NCBI GenBank assembly: GCA_035578175.1
Contig: JAQMRL010000001.1
Location: forward strand, 434,323,545 to 434,387,544
Length of the DNA: 64,000 nucleotides
Source: Catonia carolina
Lineage: Eukaryota; Arthropoda; Insecta; Hemiptera; Achilidae
Direction: 5' to 3'
Below are positions 24,534 through 34,893 of this stretch, piece after piece. Positions within the stretch are counted from its first letter, which is position 1; every line of letters starts with the position of its first letter. Under the pieces are notes generated by a model, which was not told the DNA's origin, did not search any database, and saw only the letters and a program-made list of their open reading frames with translations. The position numbers and the translations under genes are program-made.

Positions 24534-24919
24534 ATGTCAAATATGACACTGGAATTGAAAATTCACCCGCCTTCTTATTTGACGGGAAATGAAAATCGTT
24601 CAACATTAACTAAAAACGGGACTGATGGGGAATTAGTTTCTAGAAGAAAACGGACTGCGGCTTTCGATTCAGATTCGAGGAAAGTTGCTCATCAAGAAAA
24701 TTCTTCATTTAGTATAATAACCAGTAAAAGATTTACACCAAGTGACTTCGAAAATGAACAACAAACTCCAGGGACTAAAACCGCAGACACAAAACCACCA
24801 CCAATCGACATTAAAGGTATGCAAAAGTATGAAGAACTCCTTAAATTTTTGCAAAACATAGGTATGAAAATTCTTTCACACTTTGCACTATTACACGGGG
24901 CATTATTGTTTACTCCAGC

Positions 24920-25743
24920 TGTTAAGGCCAATCGCACCCCCGTTAAGTAATTCATATTCCCCCGTCTAATAATTACTAATTATTATCGTCGTTAAATACA
25001 CTGATTTTGTATTAATAACCTTTTTCCCGCCTCCGCCTGTATACTTGTCTTGACTTCCGATGGTGACCTCAGTTCATGACGTAATTTTTCTCCCTCTACT
25101 CACATTCCTTTCTTCCCGGTTCAACTCACTCACTGGTTAGATTCTGCGGCATGTAGACTGTTCGTGCCGTCTCTGCGCCGGCCATCCTATGGCGTCGCTT
25201 CTGCAATTGTCGTTATGCTTCGTTCGTTTCTGATGTACCATACATCATTTTCAAGTGTGATTTTGCTTATGTGTGTAATTTATAATCATTTACAATTGTT
25301 CTTGTTTTCGTATCAAACATTAAAGTTACAGTGTGAATCGAACCCCGGACACGGGTCGCGTGGACGCCGTTTCTACACTTCAGGCCATTCAACAGGTAAG
25401 CGAATTAGTCTATTTTGTTGTACGCTTTCTGATTTTGTGTTTGAGTTGACCAGTGATGTCCTGCTGTTCCAGCAGTTACTTTTCGTTTTACCTTTGCCTC
25501 CCGCAGTGTACTTTCTATCGTTGTATCTTGCTTATTCAGTCGTTCCGCCGTTGGTTTCTGGCGCCATTAAATGAAACTAGGTCCTCCGAAATAAGTCGTT
25601 TATGCTTCAGTTTACATTAATCTGCCATTAGTCGTGGATAGTGGGTTGATGTCCTACAGTTACAAGTCGGCTTACCGCATCACTCGTTTTATCCAATATA
25701 TTTTTGGGTTAATTTCAAAACTCCTGCCATCAAGGCTCTAACA
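24920..25743 (+). repeat. 5' LTR
   Basis: It starts TGTTAAGGCC and ends GGCTCTAACA, with the TG...CA boundary of LTRs. It contains CAACAG|GTAAGC at about 25393, a good splice-donor match. ATTAAA occurs near 25319 and 25566 as possible polyadenylation signals. The 136-codon open frame inside it is present in both LTRs and is not thought to be a gene. Confidence 0.92.
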
Positions 25744-25745
25744 TT

Positions 25746-25763
25746 TGGTCCGTCGCGGGCAGG
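25746..25763 (+). promoter_or_regulatory. primer binding site candidate
   Basis: TGGTCCGTCGCGGGCAGG begins two bases after the 5' LTR, where the tRNA primer site is expected. The TGG matches a tRNA CCA end. I could not assign the tRNA species. Confidence 0.5.
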
Positions 25764-26375
25764 ATATTTATCAGTGCATATTTGGAAATACAGTCTATTG
25801 TCTTAATTTTTCAATCGTCAACAATTTCAGTATTTTGTTTAATTCGTCGTTACATGGTGTTACATTACATTCATCGTGTCATTTATTGTGTTTCGTGTCT
25901 TACATGTGTTCAATATATTAATAAAAACATTAATAAAAATATTAATATTAAAAAACAATTTCATTTATTCAGTTAAAAAATACGGGGTTGAGTTGCATAA
26001 CAAATGCAACGCATTATCAGTTTGTTGTGACGCGTTCATTCAATACAAGTTGCAACCAACGCTATGCTGACGTCACAGTAGATCGGTTCAGTGCTATATC
26101 TTTCGACACGGCCAGAATTTGGCTAGAATCGCCATTTTTTCCTTCGTTCTTGTTAACTGGTTCACGCAGCTTACAGCGCATGCGTGCCCTCTCTCTCATT
26201 CACTCTCTCTCGTGTTGTCCGTCGATACTGCTAGCGCTGAGAGAATCACTTCACTTGTGTCGTCTGCAACATACACATCATAGTTGCAACTAACCTAGAT
26301 TCAATAAACAGCTGTGTTTTGTTTACATTCTATTATTTGTTTTTTCGCTCGCTGTCTTCGTTCATTATTTTCAAT
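25764..26375 (+). other. BEL/Pao 5' untranslated leader
   Basis: 612 bp between the primer site and the Gag start. Pyrimidine-rich stretches ending CGCAG and TTACAG near 26165-26176 could serve as splice acceptors for the LTR donor. No coding domain was found. Confidence 0.5.
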
Positions 26376-29300
26376 ATGGACGATTTACAATCTTTAATCA
26401 AAAAACGCAACGTTGTTAATAATCATCTTTCTCGTTTTAATAATTTTCTTCAATCTGACGTTGAAGTTAACCAAGTCAAATTACGACTTGACAAATTCTT
26501 AGACCTCTGGTGTGACTTCGAACAGATACAAACGAATATCGAATTACTTCAACCCGAAACAGATTTCGAATCAGAACGCACTGCATTCGAAACTCATTAT
26601 TTCCAGTTAATTGATCGCGCCCAGAAATTAATTGAATCTCTGGACAATACAATCGTTTTACAAAATCAAGTCAAGTCTTCTAATTCGCAATTAATACAAT
26701 TACCTCGAATTCGCCTACCATCATTCGACGGAGATGTTGCAAAATTCCAGAATTTCATCAGCTTGTTCAATGATTTAATTCACAATAATTCTGAGTTATC
26801 ATTTGTTCAAAAACTTCATTATTTGAGGTGCTCATTAGTCGGTGAACCACTGCGTCTAATAGAACACCTGCCTCTCTCGCTTGAAAATTATACGTTAGCG
26901 TACAATTTAATTGTTGAGCGCTACTCCAACTCAAGGCGCATAGCAAATGTTCACTTAAATCAGATATTCAATTTCGTTAAATCTGACACTCCGTCCTATC
27001 AATCATTAAAAGGTTTTCTTAATATCCACGAATCATCAATCGGAGCCTTACGTCTGCTAAATATAAATTTACTTGAATATTTACTGTTTGAGATAGCCTA
27101 TTCTAATTTGGATCCTGTAACAAAGCAAGCGTTCGAGGATTCAAATCCTAATTCAGCCGTACCTACATACGAGGCCTTAATGTCATTCGTTACCGCTAAG
27201 ATGCACTCTTTCGAACTATTAAATTCTTCACCGTCAACCGATAATGTCAGTTCTTCGCACTCCGGCGATTCAAACCTCGATCAACCGGACTCTTATCATC
27301 CGGTCACCACTGATTCCAATTCTGTACAAATTAATCGTAATTCTGTTTCACCGTCTTCTGATTCTCACAATATACCTTCGTTTTTCGTCAAATCAAATTC
27401 ACTCAAATGTTTGTCGTGCGAATCTCACTTTCATTCAATTCACAACTGTAGTGAATTTCTCGCGCAAAATGTAGATAATCGCTACAAAATTATTTCTCGT
27501 CTTAAACTTTGTTTTGCCTGCTTCGGGCGACACGATCGCCGCAATTGTAGCTCAAATAAACATTGTCGTATCTGCCAGTCAAAATCGCACAATACGTTGC
27601 TGCATATTGATCGCAGCCCTCAAAAATCTAATTCGTCCACCGCTTCTGTTGTTAATTCGCATAATTCGCCAACTGCTAGTCCGTATCATCCTGCCGTACA
27701 TCCGGACACCGATTCACCGGCTACTGGATGCCTACTTGTAAATTCTTCGCCGCCGATTCAAGCTAATACTATCGCAACTCCGCCAATTAATTCTTGTACT
27801 ACCTGCTGTGCTGATAAGCCGGTAGTTACTTCAAATTCGTCGTCCTCGTCCATTATTGTTAACCAACCTGCCGATTATTCACTTTCATGTCGACTTAACG
27901 GCCAAACTGCGCTGCTAGGTACTGCTATCGTTCATGCTGTCGATTCATCCGGCAAAATCGTTCCGCTTCGCGCTGTGATCGACAATGGATCTCAGTCCAG
28001 CATCTTAACATACAACGCCGCTCGTTCACTGCAACTCGACATCGCTCCTACTTCTAAACGCCTGCAAGGCATTTCAGCCGAAGTCACCTCAGTTAAAGGT
28101 ATTACAAATTTTACAATTCTGTCGCCGCAAAATTCTAACTTTCGCCTTCCGCTTCAGGCTACTGTTATTAACAAAATCTCAGACCGCCTACCTGCTTCTC
28201 GAATTCATAAGTCAGTCGGTGAACAGTTTTCACAACATCTGCTAGCTGATTTTCGTTTCCGCAGCCCCAATTCAGTAGATTTACTGCTTGGCGCTGATTG
28301 TTTTTCAGAAATTCTCGATTTTAGTAAAACGCCTTTAATTAAAGGTACTCCATCCGCTTTATCAACCGTATTTGGTTATGTAGTATTCGGAAAATTGCCC
28401 GAACTACAACCACTTAGTTCTGCTTCAAGTAACGATTCGCTCTTAACATCTGTTTTCGCTAACAACGCTCAAGTCTCGTCGCCTGCTACTGATGTTAATC
28501 TCACATCGCCTGCTGTTCAAAATCACTCGTCAAATAAAAATTCATCTTCGCTTCAAATTATCGTCGCTGACCAACAAACTATCGTTCCTGCTAAGTCATC
28601 AATCAACCTCGATGTCACCTCAAACCCTGTAATCAGTGAATCTATCGCTTCTATCGTCCAGCCGCCTAGCTGCCTACTCGCTTCGCCTGTATTCAACAAT
28701 AATTCGAATCACGCCGCTGTTTCAACTAATCGCCCTTCTGCTTCAACTAATCGTCTTCACCATACTTCTGTCTCTTCGCCTTCAAATCGTTTCACCGCTT
28801 CGTCCGAGATCATCGCTGTTGATCCTCGTCTCGCTTCGTCTACTGACTCCGCCAGTATCTCGACCGATCTTGCTGCTGGTACTACGCCAATTCGTCGCTT
28901 CAACTCTGCGCCTCGCTTCAAGTCAACGCCTCGATTCAAGTCTGTACTGAAGGCCTCCACCGAGTCGTCTTCAGTCAATTCTTCGCCAAACCGCTTCGCA
29001 TCTCGCTGCATCATCGCTAATTCGCCAATAAAACCTACTACGTTCGCCTCAGTCGATTCTACGGCTAACCAACTCATCTCAAATCATCGCTTCTCGTCGT
29101 CTCTCGCAAACACTCTCGATCAACCGCTGCAAGTCGCTTCGCTAAAGGGCAACCGGCCCTCCTCAGTCGTTTCATGTTCTGCTAACTCTCTTCGCACGCC
29201 TTTAGCCCCTCTTGGCGGGCGGGGCCCCAAACATCGTATACAATATTCACAACCGGTGAATAATTGTAATTTCAACTCTCTTCGCTCGTTCAATGCTTGG

Positions 29301-29471
29301 TGTGATCTTCGCAACTCTCGTTCGTCGTCTCAACTTCAATCACGGATTCACTCACAACTGGTTAGTGAAGTTCGCCGTACCGCAATTCTCGATTCTCGCC
29401 AACATTGTTCGCCTGCTCGTCAATTCGTTTCGCAACCCGCTTATCAGTTAGCTCTGCCTTTGGGCAACTAA
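26376..29471 (+). CDS. BEL/Pao Gag-protease polyprotein, 1031 aa, lacking polymerase
   Basis: I start at ATG 26376 (MDDLQSLIKK; A at -3, G at +4), because the frame 19 codons further upstream begins with TTG. Residues ~108-260 are the BEL/Pao Gag core (DUF1759 type), with LPRIRLPSFDGDVAKFQNFI and LVGEPLRLIEHLPL. Residues ~345-411 hold Cys/His clusters (CLSC, CFACFGRHDRRNC, HCRIC). Residues ~505-680 are the retropepsin-like domain (DUF1758 type): LRAVIDNGSQSSIL with catalytic Asp536, then DLLLGADCFSEIL and VFGYVVFGK. The active-site triplet is DNG instead of the usual DTG/DSG. Where RT should begin, ~350 Ser/Asn/Pro-rich residues follow, with no RT, RNase H or integrase signature, ending in a TAA. 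Expected role: structural Gag that packages RNA, possibly self-processing. Confidence 0.9.
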   Translation: MDDLQSLIKKRNVVNNHLSRFNNFLQSDVEVNQVKLRLDKFLDLWCDFEQIQTNIELLQPETDFESERTAFETHYFQLIDRAQKLIESLDNTIVLQNQVKSSNSQLIQLPRIRLPSFDGDVAKFQNFISLFNDLIHNNSELSFVQKLHYLRCSLVGEPLRLIEHLPLSLENYTLAYNLIVERYSNSRRIANVHLNQIFNFVKSDTPSYQSLKGFLNIHESSIGALRLLNINLLEYLLFEIAYSNLDPVTKQAFEDSNPNSAVPTYEALMSFVTAKMHSFELLNSSPSTDNVSSSHSGDSNLDQPDSYHPVTTDSNSVQINRNSVSPSSDSHNIPSFFVKSNSLKCLSCESHFHSIHNCSEFLAQNVDNRYKIISRLKLCFACFGRHDRRNCSSNKHCRICQSKSHNTLLHIDRSPQKSNSSTASVVNSHNSPTASPYHPAVHPDTDSPATGCLLVNSSPPIQANTIATPPINSCTTCCADKPVVTSNSSSSSIIVNQPADYSLSCRLNGQTALLGTAIVHAVDSSGKIVPLRAVIDNGSQSSILTYNAARSLQLDIAPTSKRLQGISAEVTSVKGITNFTILSPQNSNFRLPLQATVINKISDRLPASRIHKSVGEQFSQHLLADFRFRSPNSVDLLLGADCFSEILDFSKTPLIKGTPSALSTVFGYVVFGKLPELQPLSSASSNDSLLTSVFANNAQVSSPATDVNLTSPAVQNHSSNKNSSSLQIIVADQQTIVPAKSSINLDVTSNPVISESIASIVQPPSCLLASPVFNNNSNHAAVSTNRPSASTNRLHHTSVSSPSNRFTASSEIIAVDPRLASSTDSASISTDLAAGTTPIRRFNSAPRFKSTPRFKSVLKASTESSSVNSSPNRFASRCIIANSPIKPTTFASVDSTANQLISNHRFSSSLANTLDQPLQVASLKGNRPSSVVSCSANSLRTPLAPLGGRGPKHRIQYSQPVNNCNFNSLRSFNAWCDLRNSRSSSQLQSRIHSQLVSEVRRTAILDSRQHCSPARQFVSQPAYQLALPLGN

Positions 29472-29890
29472 CTTCTCCGCCGTTTTCACTTCGTTCCACG
29501 CTCAACTCATCTCCATTCGTTTTGTTCTTCGTTCATTTTTTTGTTCTTCGCTTGTTTTCTTCGTTCGCCGTCTTCTTTCTTCGTTTCTTCTTCTGCGTCG
29601 CTTCTGGTTGTCAACCCTCGTTGACAATCACATCAAGATACTCCGCTTTCTCGTTGGCTTCCGCGCGAGCCGTGGAAGATGTTCCGTTCGTCGTTGGCCG
29701 GGCAAACCCGTGCGTTTGTCACGCCACCTCAAGATGCTCCGTTCTTCGCTTCATTCGATTCTTCTTCGTCGTCTTCTTTGCTTCGTTCTCGTCGTTTTTG
29801 CTACGTTTACCGCTCCCTGGTTGTTTCAGGGCGGGCGGCTTCGTTCTTCGATCTTCTCTGCTAGTTTTGTTTCTGTAAATCGCTTTCATC
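29472..29890 (+). other. BEL/Pao 3' non-coding region, TTCGTT-rich
   Basis: About 420 bp, strongly pyrimidine-biased with many TTCGTT/TCTTCG repeats. The overlapping short frames in it give no integrase or RT match. This is where a deletion joining gag-pro to the 3' end would lie. Confidence 0.6.
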
Positions 29891-29894
29891 GATT

Positions 29895-29907
29895 TAGGCG
29901 GGCGGTA
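29895..29907 (+). promoter_or_regulatory. polypurine tract candidate
   Basis: The G-rich TAGGCGGGCGGTA ends directly at the first base of the 3' LTR, the position of the plus-strand primer. It is interrupted by C and T, as in several BEL/Pao elements. Confidence 0.55.
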
Positions 29908-30731
29908 TGTTAAGGCCAATCGCACCCCCGTTAAGTAATTCATATTCCCCCGTCTAATAATTACTAATTATTATCGTCGTTAAATACACTGATTTTGTAT
30001 TAATAACCTTTTTCCCGCCTCCGCCTGTATACTTGTCTTGACTTCCGATGGTGACCTCAGTTCATGACGTAATTTTTCTCCCTCTACTCACATTCCTTTC
30101 TTCCCGGTTCAACTCACTCACTGGTTAGATTCTGCGGCATGTAGACTGTTCGTGCCGTCTCTGCGCCGGCCATCCTATGGCGTCGCTTCTGCAATTGTCG
30201 TTATGCTTCGTTCGTTTCTGATGTACCATACATCATTTTCAAGTGTGATTTTGCTTATGTGTGTAATTTATAATCATTTACAATTGTTCTTGTTTTCGTA
30301 TCAAACATTAAAGTTACAGTGTGAATCGAACCCCGGACACGGGTCGCGTGGACGCCGTTTCTACACTTCAGGCCATTCAACAGGTAAGCGAATTAGTCTA
30401 TTTTGTTGTACGCTTTCTGATTTTGTGTTTGAGTTGACCAGTGATGTCCTGCTGTTCCAGCAGTTACTTTTCGTTTTACCTTTGCCTCCCGCAGTGTACT
30501 TTCTATCGTTGTATCTTGCTTATTCAGTCGTTCCGCCGTTGGTTTCTGGCGCCATTAAATGAAACTAGGTCCTCCGAAATAAGTCGTTTATGCTTCAGTT
30601 TACATTAATCTGCCATTAGTCGTGGATAGTGGGTTGATGTCCTACAGTTACAAGTCGGCTTACCGCATCACTCGTTTTATCCAATATATTTTTGGGTTAA
30701 TTTCAAAACTCCTGCCATCAAGGCTCTAACA
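29908..30731 (+). repeat. 3' LTR
   Basis: Same length (824 bp) and, reading base by base, the same sequence as 24920-25743. It is followed by the target duplication CCAGC. Confidence 0.92.
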
Positions 30732-30862
30732 CCAGCACTCCAGATGTTTACCGTAATTTTATCTGCCCTTAGAAAAAAAAGGAGCAGATTTTCATAAATA
30801 CCAGTTTTCAAAAAACCGCTCCCAACTTATCGTTATCAAGGGCACTGCTCCTCCTTTATAGA

Positions 30863-31195
30863 ACTTTTTTCAGCGAATTTTTTAAAGCTCATCCCCTCTC
30901 TCGCATTCCAACAGCCACTGATTTTTATATTTCCAGTTTTCATCCTCCAGATTCCTAGAGAGTATGTCCTCCCGTACTTGTCCATCCCATGTTTCAGGTG
31001 GTCACCCACGCTTCTGCCTTCCTTGGAGTTTCCAAGAAAGGTCTTCATAATTCTTCTAGGCCACCTCTCCTCTCCCATCCTTTGCACATGTCCAAACCAA
31101 ACAGATTCCTCTTCTCAACTTCATCCACCGTTCTATCCAACTTCCTCAACCTTTCCCTTATGTCCACATATCTCACTCTCTCTAAGCTAGAGATT
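30863..31195 (-). mobile_element. LINE group C, C-terminal tail of reverse transcriptase protein
   Basis: Minus-strand frames give DIRERLRKLDRT and DEVEKRNLF, then QRMGEERWPRRIMK, then TWDGQVREDILSRNLEDENW and QWLLECERG across two frameshifts. HVQRM..ER.P..I and W....RED....NL.D..W are typical of the tail of insect LINE endonuclease/RT proteins. It abuts the truncated Jockey ORF1. Confidence 0.65.
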
Positions 31196-31467
31196 CAACT
31201 ACTAAACTACCCTAAATTCTAGAACCCTAAAGAACTAATAACAGATAAACTAAAACTACTTGGATATGAGATTAGGAATACAATAGTTTCCATATCGAAA
31301 AGAGGTCGCACTCCCCATGTTTTTATCAACATTGAACCAAACACCTCCAATACAGATATTTTAACATAAATTTTATCGCACACATTTGTATGTAGTATGT
31401 GACTAGTAGTATGTGAAAACCCATTAAAAACGTAAAGAAATAGTACAATGTAATCGCTGTCTTAGCG

Positions 31468-31590
31468 TTGACCGGCCCGTTGGCTTCATGGTCAGCGCAA
31501 CTGATTAAAATTTTCGCCCGCACACACACACAGACCAACCGCTAAACACATGTGTTTTTTTGGGTTCAGGGACCTGAAAATAATCAGGGA
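31468..31590. repeat. S1 head fragment followed by an R950 fragment
   Basis: 31468-31500 reads CCGGCCCGTTGG...GGTCAGCGCAACTG as in the S1 head at 38388. 31503-31590 matches the reverse of the R950 GT-run region (CACACACAGACCAACCGCTAAA, GGGTTCAGGG). Confidence 0.5.
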
Positions 31591-31644
31591 AATTTCAGTT
31601 AAATTATTTTAGGTATACCTACATTTTTATAATTAAAAGTAAAT

Positions 31645-32225
31645 CATTCTCGGTTTCCGTTTTCCGTTTTCTCAATATCCCTGCTGACGTCTTTAAACAA
31701 TTTATCCGACACCTTAGGTCTACTGTTTTATGTCCAAAAAATTTGTTTTGTAGACTGCTTGTCATCCTTCTATACAGGTGTCGATAGAATTTTAATCCTC
31801 GTTTTCTTATCTTTTCTTATTAATAGTACGTTTTCCTTGCACAAATCTTCTTGTTTTTCAAACTGTATTGTCCGTCCACTATCTTCGGTCCACTATTATG
31901 AGGAGAATCTTTCTCTCATTTCAAATTGAAGGTTCAACTTAAAAATCAACTCGGAGGAATTTTTCTGCTTCTCTTAAATTAGACTTCTTGGTCATTCCCC
32001 TGGCGTACAGGCGTATAAGTTTTATCACAATACTTATTATAATGTCTGATCTTGACTTGTCTTGAGAGAGCTTTCTTCTTATAGGCTACGAGTGGTGAGT
32101 TCCTTAAAGAGCACCGGCTGTCTTTCCTCATCTGGTGTTTTTCGCTTCCTTTTTACTGATTTTTTGATTGTCATCTCCCCAAGATACTTGAAACTATCAA
32201 CTTTTCCAATTTTTTCGTATTGTGT
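31645..32225 (-). mobile_element. LINE group B, decayed C-terminal part
   Basis: In order on the minus strand are EKIGKVDSFKYLGE near 32215, VKIRHYN near 32050, SNLREAEKFLRVDF near 31950 and DKLFKDVSRDIEKT near 31690. These are the YLGE, K.RHYN and DK.FK.V..DIEKT landmarks shared with 14595-15745 and 60084-60791. Multiple stops and shifts. Confidence 0.6.
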
Positions 32226-32633
32226 CTACAAGTGACGCGGGTTGTTTTGATTCTAAAATTTTAATGATTGTAAAATGTGTAACTACGTGATTTAACAATC
32301 CTTTTTTGGAAAGTTCCATTTCTCATTCATGAACCACTAAATAAAATGCATTATGTAAACAGTAATTTTTTTCTATTGTAAAATTACCTCAGCTATAAGT
32401 TACCTTTTCATATCAATTTGTCTTTTAACAAATCTTTTTATTTTTCTTTAAAGAACAGATTGTGGATAAATTCAGTGATAAAATAATTACAATATTTTTT
32501 TATTTTGAACGCTGTTAATAACTAATATGACTGATTTATATGGAAATTTTTATTATCAGGAATATGATCTTTGGCAAATTGATTTATTGTGGGTTACACT
32601 ACGGTGAAATTTATTTTTCTATTATTATTTAAT

Positions 32634-32637
32634 ATTA

Positions 32638-32725
<88 letters not shown>
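32634..32725. repeat. (ATT)n microsatellite
   Basis: About 90 bp of uninterrupted ATT triplets. Confidence 0.95.
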
Positions 32726-34341
32726 TAATCTTCCAGAATTATGTTAAAATTGAATAAAAGAAACAAAGAACGGAAGATCTATTAAAAACAAAACGAATTA
32801 ACAACTAAATAAAAAGGCCAATTAAACGTGCACTAAATGTAAAAAATTACATCATGTTTAAACTATCCATAACGATAAACAAAATAGACGTGAAAATTTT
32901 TTAATTAAATTGTTTCGTGTTTTGTATGCTACACTTTCATTTAGAATATCTGCATAAAATATGGCATAGCTTAAAACCAGACAAAACCTGACTGCACAGG
33001 TTTATTCCAGAATCTTTCTAGTGCTTAGATACCAAGAATCCGGGTTAAATAATACAAGTGTTATAATAAAAAGAGCCCAAAGCTCTTGTACACAACGCCT
33101 TGTGGATGACCTCTGCATCGTAATGTTTGTTGACCTTGAAGGTTTTTTTATTATGATAATGAAATATGGGTTATGTTATGTAAAATCATCGTAGAATTAA
33201 TATAAATAAAATAAATAAGTTCTCGTAATACAATTTAACACATTCAATGCTGAGCAATTATGAGGTACCTCTCCAGTCGGGCTGATTACTCGTGCAGCGT
33301 GTTCTCCGTTCGCTTTACGTAGGGCCTACACCTTATATTACTAACGTTTTTATAGATTTATTTTATATGCGACCTATAAATGGATTTATGTTTACTAACA
33401 ACTTAAAAGTAAACAAATTTCTTTTTAAGTTTATTTTCGCCCGTTTTAATAAATGTTTTTCTTGTTTGAATTTTTCATTTACCGTTACGATTTTCGCGTA
33501 ATTTCTTATATAATTTTAAACTAAAAATAATATACTTTTAAAGTAAATCTAAAAGTGTAACCTATTTTGAAGCGATACCTGCAAAGATACTAAATTCATG
33601 GCTTCAAATATACCCTGAACACCTGCTAAAATACTGAACGACTATACTAACGGGGGTAGAAGATCGTATGACGAAACTTCAAAAACGAACTGCACGGTTA
33701 CAAAGAAGAAACCTTTCTTAGGACTACATAATACATAGATATCCGACAGGTGGTGTCCCTCCAGAATCACTTAAAATGATAACAAAACAGAAGCCGCTAG
33801 ATGAGACGGCAGCCTGGCGGTAACACCTACCCATGACCCGCTAGGTGAGTCTCTAGCAGTGAAAGTGTTAATAGAAAATCCACTGGGATTCTTCTGGTAC
33901 AGTACGGTTTAAAGTCCGTAACGGTTTGCGTGATAAGTTTATCTAACTTGTAAACAAGAAAATAAAAAAATGTAGGTAATTTTAATAAAACATAAACTTC
34001 TTGGTTTTTTGTTTTTGTTTTAGCAGCAACTGAAACTGTACTTTTATGCAACTAGTTGTACTAATGATGTGCGTATTTAAAGTCCTGTTGTTTTCGTCTT
34101 GAAAAAATCACACAGTGGCAAACCCTCGGTGCTGTTTTATATAAGACTCCATGACTTTTTTAATCTCCTTTTTGGAATTTATGGCAGGTGTGGGTGCAAC
34201 AATGTTTATGTCTCTGAATTTGTGTTATTTTTTATTAATTTTAAACAGAAACGAGTATTATTTAATCTATTAATGGTTTAGTAAGGTAGGCCTACTGTGT
34301 CTGCATTTATGTCTCAAAGTAGCCTGTATTAAGAGTTTTGC
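32726..34341. other. no feature recognised
   Basis: AT-rich. 33640-33740 contains a short charged reading frame with stops that I could not place in a family. Confidence 0.4.
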
Positions 34342-34893
34342 ACTATAGTATGTGAAATGAAAGATGAAGCCTGTGTTTGAACAGCGTATCTCACCAAGTA
34401 AAAAACATAACAATTTCAGGTACATTTCGTTTTAATGCTTATTTCTTTTCTTTTTTTATTCGTATAAATAAGTTAAAGGGATGCAGCGTTCTAACTCGTT
34501 ACGTCTATTGGGAACGAAAATAGTATTTTTTTTTAAAAACAGTTCTACTTCCTTTACTCTTTGCACTAAAAAGCTAAATTTTATCTGGCAATATTAAGAC
34601 AACATGCAGGAACACTCCTGTAAAACGCGATAATTTTCTTCTAAAAATTGATCGTGCTGCAGGTTCTTAAACATGGACTAAGTAAAAAATGAGCTAAAAA
34701 ACGGGTACATTATTTTGTTTTCAAAACGCTAGAAAATGTCTAATACATTCCCACGTTTTGTAATTTATATGAATAAAATAACAAAGAAACCAAGCTTTAA
34801 AACGAGCCGTACCTGAAATTTTATGTTTTTTTACTTGGTGAGATTGGCGGTTCTAATAACACAGACTTCATCTTTCATTTTACGAAATATAGT
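34342..34893. mobile_element. inverted-repeat element, about 550 bp
   Basis: The outer ~105 bp on the left (ACTATAGTA..GTGAAATGAAAGATGAAG, CTCACCAAGTAAAAAACATA, TTTCAGGTAC) recur in reverse complement on the right (TTTTACTTGGTGAGATTGGC, CTTCATCTTTCATTTTAC, ATATAGT). The arms lose similarity towards the centre. No coding capacity and no second copy in the window. Confidence 0.65.

Larger units (their letters stand above)
24920..30731 (+). mobile_element. BEL/Pao-type LTR retrotransposon, gag-pro only, complete insertion
   Basis: It has 824-bp LTRs (TGTTAAGG...CTCTAACA) at both ends, flanked by the 5-bp direct repeat CCAGC (24915-24919 and 30732-30736). The internal part is 4.16 kb against about 6 kb or more in complete BEL/Pao elements. 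It carries one frame with Gag, zinc-binding and protease domains. No RT, RNase H or integrase motif is found in any frame. The LTRs show no difference by eye, so the insertion is recent and must have used polymerase and integrase from another element. Confidence 0.9.
24534..30856 (+). pseudogene. Jockey-like LINE ORF1 (Gag-like), disrupted by the BEL/Pao insertion
   Basis: The ATG at 24534 opens a polar ~110-residue N-terminus ending in KPPPIDIKGMQKYEEL, the P-P-I-x-(I/V) motif at the start of the conserved region of Jockey/X-element-type ORF1 proteins. The BEL/Pao element occupies 24920-30731. Beyond it, 30732-30856 continues with DVYRNFI, SALRK and GADFHKYQFSKNRSQLIVIK, the block that follows in ORF1 proteins. 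A run of eight A near 30773 puts the last part one base out of frame. It stops with TAG at 30854-30856, far short of the normal end, and the zinc knuckles are missing. Confidence 0.65.

Noticed and set aside
25164..25574. 136-codon frame in the 5' LTR, repeated at 30152-30562
   Set aside because: It is duplicated only because the LTR is duplicated; no domain and no start context.
28636..29077. Overlapping frames of about 100 codons on both strands within the BEL/Pao gene
   Set aside because: Shadows of the low-complexity Ser-rich coding sequence in other frames.
29405..29943. Arg/Ser/Phe-rich frames after the Gag-protease stop, considered as an integrase remnant
   Set aside because: No integrase zinc finger, DDE or chromatin-binding motif; composition follows the TTCGTT-rich DNA.
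33640..33740. Short charged frame (RMTKLQKRTARLQRRN) resembling a coiled coil of a THAP/P-type transposase
   Set aside because: Too short and interrupted; no THAP finger or catalytic block nearby.
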